DNA of 64,000 nt, from NCBI RefSeq assembly GCF_005869225.1, contig NZ_SWFP01000007.1, positions 124,001-188,000 of the forward strand, read 5' to 3'. Made by a program: the position numbers and the translations under genes. Numbering within the stretch: position 1 is the stretch's first letter; every line of letters starts with the position of its first letter. The notes beneath the pieces are model-generated. The model was not told the origin of the DNA and ran no database searches. It was given only the letters and a program-made list of their open reading frames with translations. Shown piece after piece: positions 6,777 to 16,363 of the stretch. This DNA is from Dyadobacter bucti (lineage in GTDB: Bacteria > Bacteroidota > Bacteroidia > Cytophagales > Spirosomataceae).

Positions 6777-7829
6777 ATGAATACCCGACAATTGATTTTC
6801 GCTAGAGAATACAGAGGGTATACGCAGTCAGAACTGTCCAATAGTATACCTGGATTATCGCAGTCAAACCTATCGAAATTTGAAAAAGGAATGGGTACCC
6901 TTTCCGAAGAAATCCAAACGAAAGTTTTCGAATTCTTGAATTTCCCCGAAGGCTTCTTTAAAAAGAAGATTAATAGCACAATTGAAAATGGAAATTATCG
7001 CAAGAGATCAGTTATTAGCAAAACTCTCGTAAGGAGATTTGAGAACAAATGCCGCGTGATCGGTTATATGATCGATGAAATGTCGGAATCTATAAATTGG
7101 CCAGCCTTTCGACTAGCATACTTCGACTTAGAAGAAGGATATTCCCCAAAATATGTCGCTGGGTATACTAGAAAACTGCTGCGACTTTTTAACAGAGAGC
7201 CTGTTAAGAATATTTTCGGCTTGCTAGAGAAGAGTGGCATTATCATCCACGAGATAGAAGAATCTGAAAAATTCGATGCGGTGTCATTTTTTACTGATAA
7301 AGGTTACCCAATCATCATTCTAAACAGATCGTTTTCGAACGATCGGAAACGATTTAATTTATCTCATGAACTTGCCCATTTATTGATGCACAATGAACTG
7401 GAATATCCAATTCCTGAGCACAGGGACAAAGAATATGAAGCCAATGTATTTGCGAGTGAATTCCTTATGCCTGAAATTGATATCAAGGACGATCTTAGAG
7501 GACTGAAATTTAGCGAACTTGCCGACTTGAAATCATACTGGCTAACATCAATGTCTTCTCTCATCCGTCGAGCGAGAGATTTAAATGGTATAGATTCTGA
7601 TCGGTATCGATACCTAATGATTGAAATCAGTCGAAATGGTTACAGCAAAAAGGAACCGATTAATGTTTTCATAGACAAGCCTACGTGCTTTAAAAACGGT
7701 TATTTGTTATTCAGAGAAGAATTAGATTATAGTGACAACGATTTAGCAGAAACTATGGCCCTTCCGATAGATATTATTAAAGATGCGTTTTCATTTGATA
7801 ATCAAGTTCATTTGAGGAAAGTAGCATAG
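6777..7829 (+). CDS. XRE-type HTH / ImmA-IrrE metallopeptidase fusion
   Basis: 350 residues. An N-terminal HTH of the XRE class (about 3-60, LSQSNLSKFEKGMG being the recognition region) is followed by an ImmA/IrrE-type zinc peptidase: HELAH at about 197-201 and a downstream YEANVFASEFLMP helix with the third ligand glutamate. Family members cleave repressors (ImmA, IrrE) or act in toxin-antitoxin loci. A terminator follows directly. It could be the phage lysogeny switch or an accessory module. Confidence 0.8.
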   Translation: MNTRQLIFAREYRGYTQSELSNSIPGLSQSNLSKFEKGMGTLSEEIQTKVFEFLNFPEGFFKKKINSTIENGNYRKRSVISKTLVRRFENKCRVIGYMIDEMSESINWPAFRLAYFDLEEGYSPKYVAGYTRKLLRLFNREPVKNIFGLLEKSGIIIHEIEESEKFDAVSFFTDKGYPIIILNRSFSNDRKRFNLSHELAHLLMHNELEYPIPEHRDKEYEANVFASEFLMPEIDIKDDLRGLKFSELADLKSYWLTSMSSLIRRARDLNGIDSDRYRYLMIEISRNGYSKKEPINVFIDKPTCFKNGYLLFREELDYSDNDLAETMALPIDIIKDAFSFDNQVHLRKVA

Positions 7830-7853
7830 TGGACAAATTGTTTTAAGACTGAG

Positions 7854-7877
7854 AAAAGGGGGCTTCGGCTCCCTTTT
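7854..7877 (+). terminator. Intrinsic terminator
   Basis: AAAAGGGGGC pairs with GCTCCCTTTT around a TTCG tetraloop (one G-T pair); the A/T-rich base of the stem supplies the T-run. Ends the HTH/ImmA transcript. Confidence 0.7.
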
Positions 7878-7996
7878 CATCTCCTATAAAAACAAAAAAT
7901 TTGAGGGTCGCAGATAAAAAAATGCCTTTCACCATATACTAGCTCCTCCAATTATCCCAAATTTCCACCTTCTTAGTACCAATTACTTGCTCACCT

Positions 7997-8269
7997 ATGT
8001 TCCTCCACGGCTTCAAATTCCTGAGGGAAGTACCCGTCTCCGACATCGACGACTACCAACCTCACATAGGCTGGATATCCGGAAAGCAATTGCCCTTCAA
8101 GATTTACAGCCGATACAACGGAGCTTTCTTTTATCTCCACGACGAGCACCTGGACAGACTATTCGAGTTCGTCACGGACGCAGACACCAAACTGAACCGG
8201 AGCGAACAACTGGATCTGGTTATTGAAGCTTATTATTTCAAGTATCCGGAGAACAAAAGAAATATGTGA
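7997..8269 (+). CDS. Small hypothetical protein
   Basis: 90 residues. Mixed alpha/beta, rich in aromatic residues, e.g. YNGAFFYLHDEHLDRLF. No family recognised. It lies alone between a terminator and a convergent membrane-protein gene. Confidence 0.5.
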   Translation: MFLHGFKFLREVPVSDIDDYQPHIGWISGKQLPFKIYSRYNGAFFYLHDEHLDRLFEFVTDADTKLNRSEQLDLVIEAYYFKYPENKRNM

Positions 8270-8285
8270 ATACCAGGCACCGCCA

Positions 8286-9107
8286 TCATCCAGGCAGAAA
8301 ATATTTTACTATTGCACTAAACGCCGTTAAAAATCCGCTGACGGCCATAATCGGCCCTTTTGGATTTTCAGCGATCCGAATTGCCGCAATTTGGACGACT
8401 CGAAAAATTGCAATGACTATCATTACAATAATTGACCAAATTAGAGCAACTGAAAAAAGAAAGGCAAAAACGATTAGTTCTGCTGTGAGATTTACTAAGA
8501 TTATTGACATAAAAAACAGCCAAATTACATCTTCATTAGACTTAGTTTTGGCAATCAGTTCTCGCGCTGTATAGTCAGCTGAGTCCTCCACTCGGATATC
8601 ACCCGTCAATTTCAGCGAATCAATCCATTCAACAAAGTACTGCGTTGACATCCCAAGGACGATGGAAAGGAATAGCGTTACCGTCAAATACCACATCAAC
8701 GACTCTTTATAACCAATCAGACGAAGAAATTTTGGGTGTAAGAACTTATACGAAATGAAGGTTGCGCCCAAAATTAATATTACTTCGATACTGGCGTTGC
8801 TTATTTTATAAATCCAGTCCTTTGAAAAATCTGAGAAATGTTTCGCGCTGTCATTTGTTATGTACAGAAAGAAATCGCCTGTTACAAATACTAAGCTAAA
8901 GATAGCGAAGAGTATATATTGGGTCTTTTGATGCAAGAAAAGCTTTATGAATTTCCCCGTTCGTTGATCGTCCAGCCAGATCCAAAGGATCTCAGCGTTT
9001 TTCACAATCCATTTTTTTTGATCAGCACTTAGTATAATATCGACAAGAGTTAATGTTGCAGTCGAAAGGCCTAGGCTAAATCCGAGATTAACTAAGAACT
9101 CATTCAT
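8286..9107 (-). CDS. Multi-pass membrane protein
   Basis: 273 residues with about six hydrophobic spans, including YILFAIFSLVFVTGDFFLYI, VILILGATFISYKFL, YLTVTLFLSIVLGM and, near the C-terminus, a long LLFSVALIWSIIVMIVIAIF segment. The loops are short. No catalytic or transporter motif identified. Its 3' end converges on the 90-residue gene 17 nt away. Confidence 0.6.
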   Translation of the reverse strand: MNEFLVNLGFSLGLSTATLTLVDIILSADQKKWIVKNAEILWIWLDDQRTGKFIKLFLHQKTQYILFAIFSLVFVTGDFFLYITNDSAKHFSDFSKDWIYKISNASIEVILILGATFISYKFLHPKFLRLIGYKESLMWYLTVTLFLSIVLGMSTQYFVEWIDSLKLTGDIRVEDSADYTARELIAKTKSNEDVIWLFFMSIILVNLTAELIVFAFLFSVALIWSIIVMIVIAIFRVVQIAAIRIAENPKGPIMAVSGFLTAFSAIVKYFLPG

Positions 9108-9401
9108 CTTCGATGGGTAAATTGTGTCCAGGGGTTTACATAACTACTTGTCTATCAGACTAATTGATGATATAATAATACATTTTTTCTCTGATTGTTT
9201 GATCAAGAATTATTATTCGGTTAAGAAATAGAGTACGTTATAACAAAAAAAAGCAGCCCCGAACCCGGAACCACCTTTAAGTTATACCCTCCACAATTGG
9301 AACCGCAGTTGGGCGGCGCCGTAATCAAGCAAAAAACATACCACAAAAAAAGGAAGCCCCGAAACAGGGCCTCCTTTCAGTATTTTTTTACAATATCAAA
9401 C
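9108..9401. other. Non-coding region with terminator and possible small RNA
   Basis: No open reading frame of note. On the minus strand a GC-rich stretch (about 9340 down to 9255) ends in GGGGCTGC followed by eight Ts (9245-9254), which looks like the 3' end of a small transcript. A separate terminator for the retropepsin-like gene lies at 9352-9376. Confidence 0.3.
9346..9378 (-). terminator. Intrinsic terminator of the retropepsin-like gene
   Basis: On the minus strand GGAGGCCC pairs with GGGGCTTCC around TGTTTC, with minor mismatches, followed by TTTTTTT. Confidence 0.65.
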
Positions 9402-9860
9402 TCAATTTTTTGTAAAATCGATTGTCGATATTGAGGGCATCCGAAATGTTGCGATACTTATCATTCCTAAATTAGTGATAGCAAAATCGCCTAACATGAT
9501 TCCCGACATGCCAACAGTGATCTCCACTGCACCCTTATGATCAAACCCCTCAAAAACAGGATACGCTGTTATGGGAAGGATATTATCGATCAAGATGTCT
9601 ACGAGATAAATCGGTGTATTCTCTTGCCGACCAGTTGCCGTAACAATGGTTACCCTCCGGTCTAATGGTTTTAATCCAAGAGCCGTTACTAACTGTTTAC
9701 TAATTGTTCCATTACTTGCCCCTGTGTCAAAGAACAACTTTGCTGGGAAAGACTTCCGAGATTGGGATTTGTCTCGATTATTTAATGCTTTAAATACTTG
9801 ACAATTGAATGTTATAATACTGCCTTTCTGAGCCGTGGCCTTAATTGCGATTGGTTTCAT
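9402..9860 (-). CDS. Retropepsin-like (clan AA) aspartic protease
   Basis: 152 residues. FFDTGASNGTI (Asp45) is the DTGA signature of single-domain retroviral-type aspartic proteases, which act as dimers. The beta-rich remainder, including ITVGMSGIMLGD, fits the fold's C-terminal hydrophobic-Gly element. Bacterial relatives are poorly characterised. The start overlaps the 66-residue upstream gene by 20 nt, so the two are likely coupled. Confidence 0.7.
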   Translation of the reverse strand: MKPIAIKATAQKGSIITFNCQVFKALNNRDKSQSRKSFPAKLFFDTGASNGTISKQLVTALGLKPLDRRVTIVTATGRQENTPIYLVDILIDNILPITAYPVFEGFDHKGAVEITVGMSGIMLGDFAITNLGMISIATFRMPSISTIDFTKN

Positions 9861-10041
9861 AACGATGAGTCAAGGGTTTCAGCAAAAATACCATTCCTTG
9901 ATTATCAACCATTAAACATGGACCGCAATTTACTATTCGGCAAATCACATCTAAATTAGACCAAGCAAATATCTTCAAGAAGTCGGAACCAAATACCCGT
10001 TCAACTCTGAATGTTCCCCCTTTCTTCGCTGCACTAGCCAT
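9841..10041 (-). CDS. Small hypothetical protein upstream of the protease
   Basis: 66 residues, not recognised. It overlaps the protease gene start and may be its partner or substrate. Compositional support is modest. Confidence 0.4.
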   Translation of the reverse strand: MASAAKKGGTFRVERVFGSDFLKIFAWSNLDVICRIVNCGPCLMVDNQGMVFLLKPLTHRYETNRN

Positions 10042-10077
10042 TTAATCAGAATTCGGGGGAATTATTGGATTAACGGT

Positions 10078-10085
10078 TAATTTTG
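10078..10085 (+). promoter_or_regulatory. Promoter -7 box (TAATTTTG)
   Basis: Matches TAnnTTTG, 18 nt before the ATG at 10104. It overlaps a non-ATG start at 10083, favouring the later start. Confidence 0.35.
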
Positions 10086-10103
10086 TGGAAACAGACCTTC
10101 CAG

Positions 10104-10466
10104 ATGAAATATCTTGTTTTTATATTATTGTTCTCGGCAACGGCAAGTGCCCAAGTCTTTGTCAATGGCGCCAACATCAACACTGTCAGGGAAATCAAAG
10201 TAATCGAGCTTATTGTCTTAGAAGACTTTGTTGCATCACCCAACATCACCGCTTCTATCGATTACGGCCAAGAGCGTAAAGAACTTGAAGGCAAGATTAC
10301 CAACGCAGCTGGTGAAAAAGTGAAATTCGGATCCATTGTCTGGGCAATAAATTACCTAGAAAATAGAGGATGGGAGTACGTCAATAACTCAATTATACAA
10401 AAAGGGCGTGGCGTAATTTACCGTTACTATTTCCGGAGAAAATCAACCGCCTCCGATGGAGCGTAG
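10104..10466 (+). CDS. Secreted hypothetical protein
   Basis: 120 residues from the ATG at 10104. Signal peptide MKYLVFILLFSATASAQ, cleavage expected after ASA. The mature domain has about 95 residues and contains WAINYLENRGWEYVNN, a pattern seen in small envelope proteins. The 3' end overlaps the convergent tape measure gene by 24 nt. Confidence 0.6.
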   Translation: MKYLVFILLFSATASAQVFVNGANINTVREIKVIELIVLEDFVASPNITASIDYGQERKELEGKITNAAGEKVKFGSIVWAINYLENRGWEYVNNSIIQKGRGVIYRYYFRRKSTASDGA

Positions 10467-13400
10467 CCAATCATAATTCAATGCTCTGCGGATTTCTGCC
10501 AAATCCTGCCTCATCGCGTATAGTTCTTGAGTGTTTTTACTAATTGCCGCCAGTTCAAACAATGAGCTTCTGGCTACGATTAAATGATCGGCTTGAATAA
10601 TTCTCATTGCCGTAATTTGACCCTCCAAAATGTTAACTGACTCCTGCGAAGCCCCTGTAATGACCCCTTGCTGAGCTTTTGGCGCACTGCCTGAATTGCC
10701 ATTTAGATCAACGCCGGTTACTGCCTCTATCTGATCAAATTTCTTCTGTCCATCTTCAATGATCTTGTTGTAAAGAGCTTTTAATTCCGCGATCTCGGCA
10801 TCCGTGAGCGTGTAGTCACTTAGAGAATATTCAGAGAATTTATCATAGAACGCCTTCATATCTGCGTCCAGAAGATTTGCTTTCAATGAATTTTGGACCG
10901 CCTTCAACATCATTTGCTCGAAATCCTCTGCAAAATCCATGGCGGATCGCTTACCATCAATAAAGCCTTGGACAATACTATCAACAATACCCTCTTCGGT
11001 CGTTCCAGTATAATAGGCTTTAAGCTCATTCATCAATTCCTTTTGCTGGGCAACCGCATCATTATATGTGTTGATCAGGTCTTCCAACGCTTTGACGTCC
11101 GCCTCAACCACTTCTTTCCCGTACAGCTTCCCTCCCCCCCTTTTAATCTCTGCAAGAAGGTTAATGTAGTCCTCAATATCTTGAAACCCGGATGTATCAA
11201 CGCTTTCAAATTGATACTCTATTTTGGTCTTCGCTTTTCCGCCAGTCATTAGATTTGTCCAGAAGCCGCCAAACCCTTTATTCTCAACTTTCGTATTGAA
11301 CACTGGATCAACAAATATCTCTTTTTGGGAGGCAATGGTGTCAACTGTTAGCTGTTGTAGTCGAGTAAGCGCATCTTCCTGCTGTTTGGCATATTGATCA
11401 TAGAGTGAAAGCACTCCTTCTGCCCTATCCACTCCTTTTAAATCGTCAAGCAAAACGCGTTGGCGCTCCAATAGATAATTGATACCTTCCAGCTCATTGG
11501 CCAAATTCTGGTAATTCTCTACCTGGGCATCCATTGCGGTAGCCAAATCCGAAGCCTTCAACATGGCATCTCTGGCTGAAGTGATAGCGAAAGTGATTAT
11601 CCCGACAATGCTACCGACCTGATCAGCAGTTGATGCGCTACTATCCATTAAGGTTGAAATGTCGTTGAGCGCAGCGCTGATCTGCTTGAAGGAAATAGAA
11701 AATGATTTGGAGATATTGATGCTAGTATCACCCAAAATTGAATCAAGGATGCCGGCAGCTTCTTTTAGCCCGTCGGACGTATCTTTGTTCAACTCTCGTT
11801 TGGTGTTGGCCAATAGCAATTCGAGCTTTTTCCGCTCTTCGATCGATAATTTTTCCTTTTTAAGGGCCTCGTCAATATCTGCAATCCTGGCTTTAATCTG
11901 CTTCCGACCATAGTCAAGATATTGTTGATATATTTTCTTGTATGAATCCGACTGCTCAAATTCTACATCTTTGATCGCATCTAATTCCTCGTTTTTCTTT
12001 AGTTCTATTGCCTTTAATTGTCCCTCCAGTTCGTCTCCACTAGAATTTTTCTGAGCCAACACCTTCAATTCCAAGTATCTTTTCTCGATTTGTAAGACCT
12101 TGGCTCCATTGGCATTTGCCTCGACCAGAAAATCACTCAGCATCAACTGCAATTCCCTTTTTATAGATTGTCTCATTTCGGAGACTTGCTTTAGTTTTTC
12201 GAAATCGTCCTCTGTTTTCGGAGTTCCAAGGCCCGATTGAATTGCGGCCAGATTATCTAAGGCCTCAGATAAAGAGCCTGCGCTTTGCTCAGCCTCGATC
12301 AACTGTTTGTTGAATAACTCAATCCCCGAATCCTTTCCTGTGACACGGTTTTTTTCGGTGTTAAGCAAATCGAGTTTGCTGCTATCTGCCTGGTTTAAAG
12401 GTGTAAAATCATTCAGAGATTGTAGTTTTCTAATCTCTGAATTTATATAATCCAGATATGACTCATTCCCAGCAACCAAGTTTTTGAATTGCTCATCTGC
12501 GGCTTTCTTCCCGTAAGCATCGACCCAGCGCTGATAAAGTTCATACTGCTGTTTTTTCAGTGCGATTTCTTCCTCAAATGACTTGACAGCGTAAAGTTTC
12601 CGGATGTCCTCGGCCTTCTTCTCGGCTTCGGTTTTGATCTGCATTTGCTGAGAAAGGACACTGGTATTACTACCAGGCGTTTTGTCGATTACTTCCTGGG
12701 CTTTTCTGGCAATTTCCTCCCAATACGAGATCGATCCGAACGGGCCAATTTTATCAGCGTCCTTTTTATACTTCTGCTGCTCTTTGGTTAACTCGCCAGT
12801 TATTGCCCGACGCTTGGCATCAAGAGCATCGATTTGCTTTTGAAGTTGTTTGTATTCTGAGTTCGAAGAAGCGGTTTCCTGTTGCTCTTGAAGTGACTTA
12901 ATGGAATCTGTGTAGAATTTAACCGTTTGGTCGGCATCTGACTTCTCATCAGAGATTGCTTTTTGTCTCTGTTGCCTGCGCGCCTCAATTCCCTCCCGCG
13001 ACTTTTGAACAAGTGTCTTTTCGTAGTCTTCTAGTTCTTTAATTGCTTGCTCCCTGTTTCGTCGGGTAATTACATCTGCCTCTTTTTGCAAGTCGACTTT
13101 GCCTCCTGAAAAGCTTTGAGCCAAAGCCAACCCCGTGCCCTCCAAAACAGAAGGGAGAAATTCTTTATCGGCGCTCCCTGACTTTAGTTCTTTGATCCGC
13201 TCCCTGGTCTTCTGTTTCTCGTCGTACAAATTCTGCTGAACCATCCGCTCTTTCATTGCTCGAACGGTTGCTTCAATTGCCTTTGTGCTTTCGTCTGTGG
13301 CGATGTTCTCCAAAGTAAGCGCACTTAAATGTCTGGGTGAAAGTGCGATGAGTTCCTGTAACTTTTGTTTCCGCTCTTCCTGTGATTTGGTTTCGTCCTG

Positions 13401-14594
13401 TATTGATTTCTTTAATTGATCAACCTTGATTTTCCGTTGGATATCGACCTTGTCCGACTTCTCGATTTCACCATTGAGACGCTGCTGGGCCTTTTGGGCT
13501 TCCGTGGCAGTATCGCGGAACAGTGCAACCGCCGTCACCAAAGTAACCAGGGCCGTCGCAGCTATGACATAAGGATTGGCTTTGGTAACCAGATTGAAGA
13601 AAATCTGAGCATCAGCAGCCGAATGAATTGAAAGAGCGAGATCGCGGTACATTTTCGCTGCGGCGATAGCAGCTGGCAAGGCTTGAACAGCGGCAGTTGC
13701 GATAATAGCTGCGCGGTACGCACCATAGGTAGCGACGATCGTCGTCAGAACATCCAACAGTGGTTCATAATTCTGAACTATCAGAGTGGCAAATTTGATT
13801 GAATCTCCCAATACTGCTTCTTGCGATTTCCCTATGTCGTTAAACATTATTTCAATCGCATCCTTTAACTGCGAAGTGAGGCCAGTGAGTGATTTGCTCT
13901 GTTTTTCCATTAAATTGAAAAACATCCCCCCTTCACCAGTCATGTTTTTAAACGCCTTTTCGACTTCCGGAAATCCTACTTTCCCTTGCTCAACAAACTC
14001 ATTGACCTTATCGACATTCGTTCCAAGAACCTTAGCCAGCTCTGCATAAATTGGTATTCCTCGTCCAGCAAATTGTCTTATATCAACGGCATACGCTCGA
14101 CCTTGCGACCTCAATGTTCCGTACAGATAGGTGAGATCACCAATGGGAACGGAGATGCCTGCGGACACATCACCAAGCATCCGGAGTTCTTTGACAACAT
14201 CTTGCGAGGCAGATCCATAGGCTAAAAGCTGTTTTGTTGCATTTGCCGCGTCTTTTAGTCCAAAAGGAGTTTGAGCCGCGAGTTGGACGACTTCCCCTAA
14301 AAGCTTATCGGCTTTAGCCTTGTTCCCCAACATAGTGGTAAAGGCAATTTCCAATTGCTGGAATTCGCCTCTGACCTGAATAAGCTTTTGGGGAAGTTGT
14401 GAAAGCTCAGTGAAAGCAAAATAACCGGCGGCGGCCCTACCAAGCTTTGAAAATGTGTCGTCAATCTTTTGAGATTCCTTTACCGCTGTATTACTTAGGC
14501 CCTGAACATCCCGAATCATTTCATTGATCCCGGCACGAAACTTGGCGTTTGCAAGGATGGCTTCGTAAGAGAGCGCCCCGTCGGTAGTATTCAT
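10443..14594 (-). CDS. Tail tape measure protein
   Basis: 1383 residues, the longest gene. The N-terminal 300 residues carry the tape-measure core (GDVSAGISVPIGDLTYLYGT, with FAGRGIPIYAEL and GFPEVEKAFKNMTG). A hydrophobic segment rich in Ala follows (about 290-360), then long coiled coils with Lys/Glu/Gln heptads to about residue 950, and a second Ala/Ser-rich stretch near 985-1030. It sets tail length in siphoviruses and is injected with DNA. It overlaps the chaperone extension by 1 nt. Confidence 0.9.
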   Translation of the reverse strand: MNTTDGALSYEAILANAKFRAGINEMIRDVQGLSNTAVKESQKIDDTFSKLGRAAAGYFAFTELSQLPQKLIQVRGEFQQLEIAFTTMLGNKAKADKLLGEVVQLAAQTPFGLKDAANATKQLLAYGSASQDVVKELRMLGDVSAGISVPIGDLTYLYGTLRSQGRAYAVDIRQFAGRGIPIYAELAKVLGTNVDKVNEFVEQGKVGFPEVEKAFKNMTGEGGMFFNLMEKQSKSLTGLTSQLKDAIEIMFNDIGKSQEAVLGDSIKFATLIVQNYEPLLDVLTTIVATYGAYRAAIIATAAVQALPAAIAAAKMYRDLALSIHSAADAQIFFNLVTKANPYVIAATALVTLVTAVALFRDTATEAQKAQQRLNGEIEKSDKVDIQRKIKVDQLKKSIQDETKSQEERKQKLQELIALSPRHLSALTLENIATDESTKAIEATVRAMKERMVQQNLYDEKQKTRERIKELKSGSADKEFLPSVLEGTGLALAQSFSGGKVDLQKEADVITRRNREQAIKELEDYEKTLVQKSREGIEARRQQRQKAISDEKSDADQTVKFYTDSIKSLQEQQETASSNSEYKQLQKQIDALDAKRRAITGELTKEQQKYKKDADKIGPFGSISYWEEIARKAQEVIDKTPGSNTSVLSQQMQIKTEAEKKAEDIRKLYAVKSFEEEIALKKQQYELYQRWVDAYGKKAADEQFKNLVAGNESYLDYINSEIRKLQSLNDFTPLNQADSSKLDLLNTEKNRVTGKDSGIELFNKQLIEAEQSAGSLSEALDNLAAIQSGLGTPKTEDDFEKLKQVSEMRQSIKRELQLMLSDFLVEANANGAKVLQIEKRYLELKVLAQKNSSGDELEGQLKAIELKKNEELDAIKDVEFEQSDSYKKIYQQYLDYGRKQIKARIADIDEALKKEKLSIEERKKLELLLANTKRELNKDTSDGLKEAAGILDSILGDTSINISKSFSISFKQISAALNDISTLMDSSASTADQVGSIVGIITFAITSARDAMLKASDLATAMDAQVENYQNLANELEGINYLLERQRVLLDDLKGVDRAEGVLSLYDQYAKQQEDALTRLQQLTVDTIASQKEIFVDPVFNTKVENKGFGGFWTNLMTGGKAKTKIEYQFESVDTSGFQDIEDYINLLAEIKRGGGKLYGKEVVEADVKALEDLINTYNDAVAQQKELMNELKAYYTGTTEEGIVDSIVQGFIDGKRSAMDFAEDFEQMMLKAVQNSLKANLLDADMKAFYDKFSEYSLSDYTLTDAEIAELKALYNKIIEDGQKKFDQIEAVTGVDLNGNSGSAPKAQQGVITGASQESVNILEGQITAMRIIQADHLIVARSSLFELAAISKNTQELYAMRQDLAEIRRALNYDWLRSIGGG

Positions 14595-14957
14595 TATCGT
14601 TCTAGTGTGCCGTGGTAGTTCATTAATTGTTTCATCAGGCCCTCATGCGATAGCATCTTGCCCTTTTCCGAATCCGCCTCTTTATTCTTTTTGGATTTGT
14701 AGGTAGGAGCATCGATGAGCATTCTCTGGATGACTGCCCAAGGAATCTCCCACATCAATTCATGGTAAGTGATTTTCATGTGGGTAAGGATAGAGCCGCG
14801 CGAACCGTAAGGACTGTTTAGTCCTCGATGTTCAGATCCTCCATCAGCTGCGTCTCCGGCATTTGAGGGGTCGTCGTCCTCCTCGCTGCGCTCAGGTATC
14901 TGATAGAGTTTATAAAATCCCCATAGTAGCTCATCTGAAGAATGATCAGCGTAAGTT
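14594..14957 (-). CDS. Tail assembly chaperone frameshift extension (GT-type)
   Basis: The -1 frame relative to the chaperone gene is open from about 14957 to 14594 and reads as good protein through the region where the chaperone stops: acidic linker PERSEEDDDPSNAGDAADGG, then SPYGSRGSILTHMKITYHEL and EIPWAVIQRMLIDAPTY. The apparent ATG at 14779 lies inside this frame and need not be a separate start. A run of four Ts in GATTTTAT (14914-14917, minus-strand reading) is a candidate slip site. This is the lambda G/GT arrangement; the exact site is inferred. Confidence 0.65.
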
Positions 14958-15339
14958 TAAAGAGCATGCGCGAATTGATTCGCCAATAGAAGTAATCAGC
15001 CAGGAAAGGGAAGATAAACCGGAAGAGCGGGCTATTGCCAAGCACTGCGATTGCCACGATCCGCGCGCACCGTTTTGTATGCTTTTTGGTCAGGTTTTTA
15101 GCCTCTTTCAGATAGGGGTCTTTTTCAAGCAACTCCTCATCCAGATCAAGCTTGATATATTCGTCCGAAAGCCTGTCCATGACTCCCAGGGGCGGGCTTT
15201 TAATGTGGAATTTGCGGAGTTTGGTTTTACTCAGTGAACCCGTCCAGCGCTTGGGAACTTCAAAAAACATCCCGCGACTATTGAGAAGGTCAAGTTCTTT
15301 CTGTTCTGCTTCCCTGGGATCAAATGGCTGTTCTTCCAT
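14818..15339 (-). CDS. Tail assembly chaperone (G-type)
   Basis: 173 residues, acidic N-terminus, mostly helical, placed between tail tube and tape measure where lambda G lies. It probably coats the tape measure during tail assembly. A share of ribosomes likely shifts -1 near 14915 to make the longer form ending at 14594. ATACACACT lies directly before the start codon, as for other late genes. Confidence 0.7.
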   Translation of the reverse strand: MEEQPFDPREAEQKELDLLNSRGMFFEVPKRWTGSLSKTKLRKFHIKSPPLGVMDRLSDEYIKLDLDEELLEKDPYLKEAKNLTKKHTKRCARIVAIAVLGNSPLFRFIFPFLADYFYWRINSRMLFKLTLIILQMSYYGDFINSIRYLSAARRTTTPQMPETQLMEDLNIED

Positions 15340-15404
15340 AGTGTGTATTGAATAAAAGCCTCAACTGGGAGGCTTTTATGTCTGTTATGATGTGAATTAC
15401 AGTA

Positions 15405-15911
15405 TTACGCGACTTTCGGCCCGAATTTCCATGGCCCTGTATTCGCTTTATCAGGCTTGAGAACCGAAAGCAAAAGCTGAGCAGTGAACAATCCGTCTTT
15501 CTGAAGATTGTAAGCAGCCTTTGCGGAGATCTGAACGCGAACGAAAGTGAGGTAAAATCCTTTTTTGGGAACAATACGAATTGACTTTTCAATGGTCTGC
15601 GCCTGCAAAGGTGCCTCCCAAACTTTGGCGTCTCCGGAACCGGTTACGGCCCCACCGAAATAATCAACCATTTTATCAGGTGTCATATCCATGACGGACA
15701 TGTTCAAAGTAAGCGCTCCCTGAGTCACATCCTTGTCGAGTGGTTGATCTGACTGGATGGACATAAAATCTTTTGTCGTCGGATCAGCCTGGGTCAATGA
15801 TGCAGTTTCATCCGCATAAACCGCCCCGACTGTTTCCCAGACGGTTGCAACACCGCCATCTTCGGCTATATCGCCAAATTCGACATCACTGGTACCCCTG
15901 GTTACTGCCAT
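15405..15911 (-). CDS. Major tail tube protein
   Basis: 168 residues, beta-rich, starting MAVTRGTSDVEFGDIAEDGG. Size and position just upstream of the chaperone pair and downstream of the tail-completion genes identify it as tube subunit. Two ACACACAC runs precede the start, consistent with strong late expression. Confidence 0.75.
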   Translation of the reverse strand: MAVTRGTSDVEFGDIAEDGGVATVWETVGAVYADETASLTQADPTTKDFMSIQSDQPLDKDVTQGALTLNMSVMDMTPDKMVDYFGGAVTGSGDAKVWEAPLQAQTIEKSIRIVPKKGFYLTFVRVQISAKAAYNLQKDGLFTAQLLLSVLKPDKANTGPWKFGPKVA

Positions 15912-15958
15912 TGTCGTGTGTGTTTATTATTAGTGTGTGTGATTACCGGTTACCCGGC

Positions 15959-16363
15959 TTATGCATTATAAATCGTATGATCAATTCTGAAATTGATATA
16001 GTGTTGTCCTATATCCGGCTCTTGAAACACTCCCTGACCGGCAACCCAAAAATCATGATCATCAGTACTGAATTCTTTCAAGAGCTCAATAGCCAAATCG
16101 GAGAGAACCTTTATCCTTCCCGAGTCCTTGATATTGTGGTTCGAAGAGCCTGGAACGGAAACGTCCTTTACATAAATGTTGACATTAGCAACCGCTCTCT
16201 GAATTCCTCCTACCGTGATGGTCAGCGAATTGATGACAATGTCCTCGAGTTCAGACCCTGCGGCCCTTTCTCCCATCCAAACCCCGCCATTACAAGCCAA
16301 ATCCAGATCACTACCTTTGATATGTTCAAACAGAATGGACTCAACATCGGAAGTGGTTCTCAT
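15959..16363 (-). CDS. Tail completion/terminator protein
   Basis: 134 residues. Position between the gp10-like gene and the tube gene is that of the tail terminator (lambda U-like). No motif beyond mixed alpha/beta composition. Overlaps the preceding gene by 4 nt (ATGA). Confidence 0.55.
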   Translation of the reverse strand: MRTTSDVESILFEHIKGSDLDLACNGGVWMGERAAGSELEDIVINSLTITVGGIQRAVANVNIYVKDVSVPGSSNHNIKDSGRIKVLSDLAIELLKEFSTDDHDFWVAGQGVFQEPDIGQHYINFRIDHTIYNA

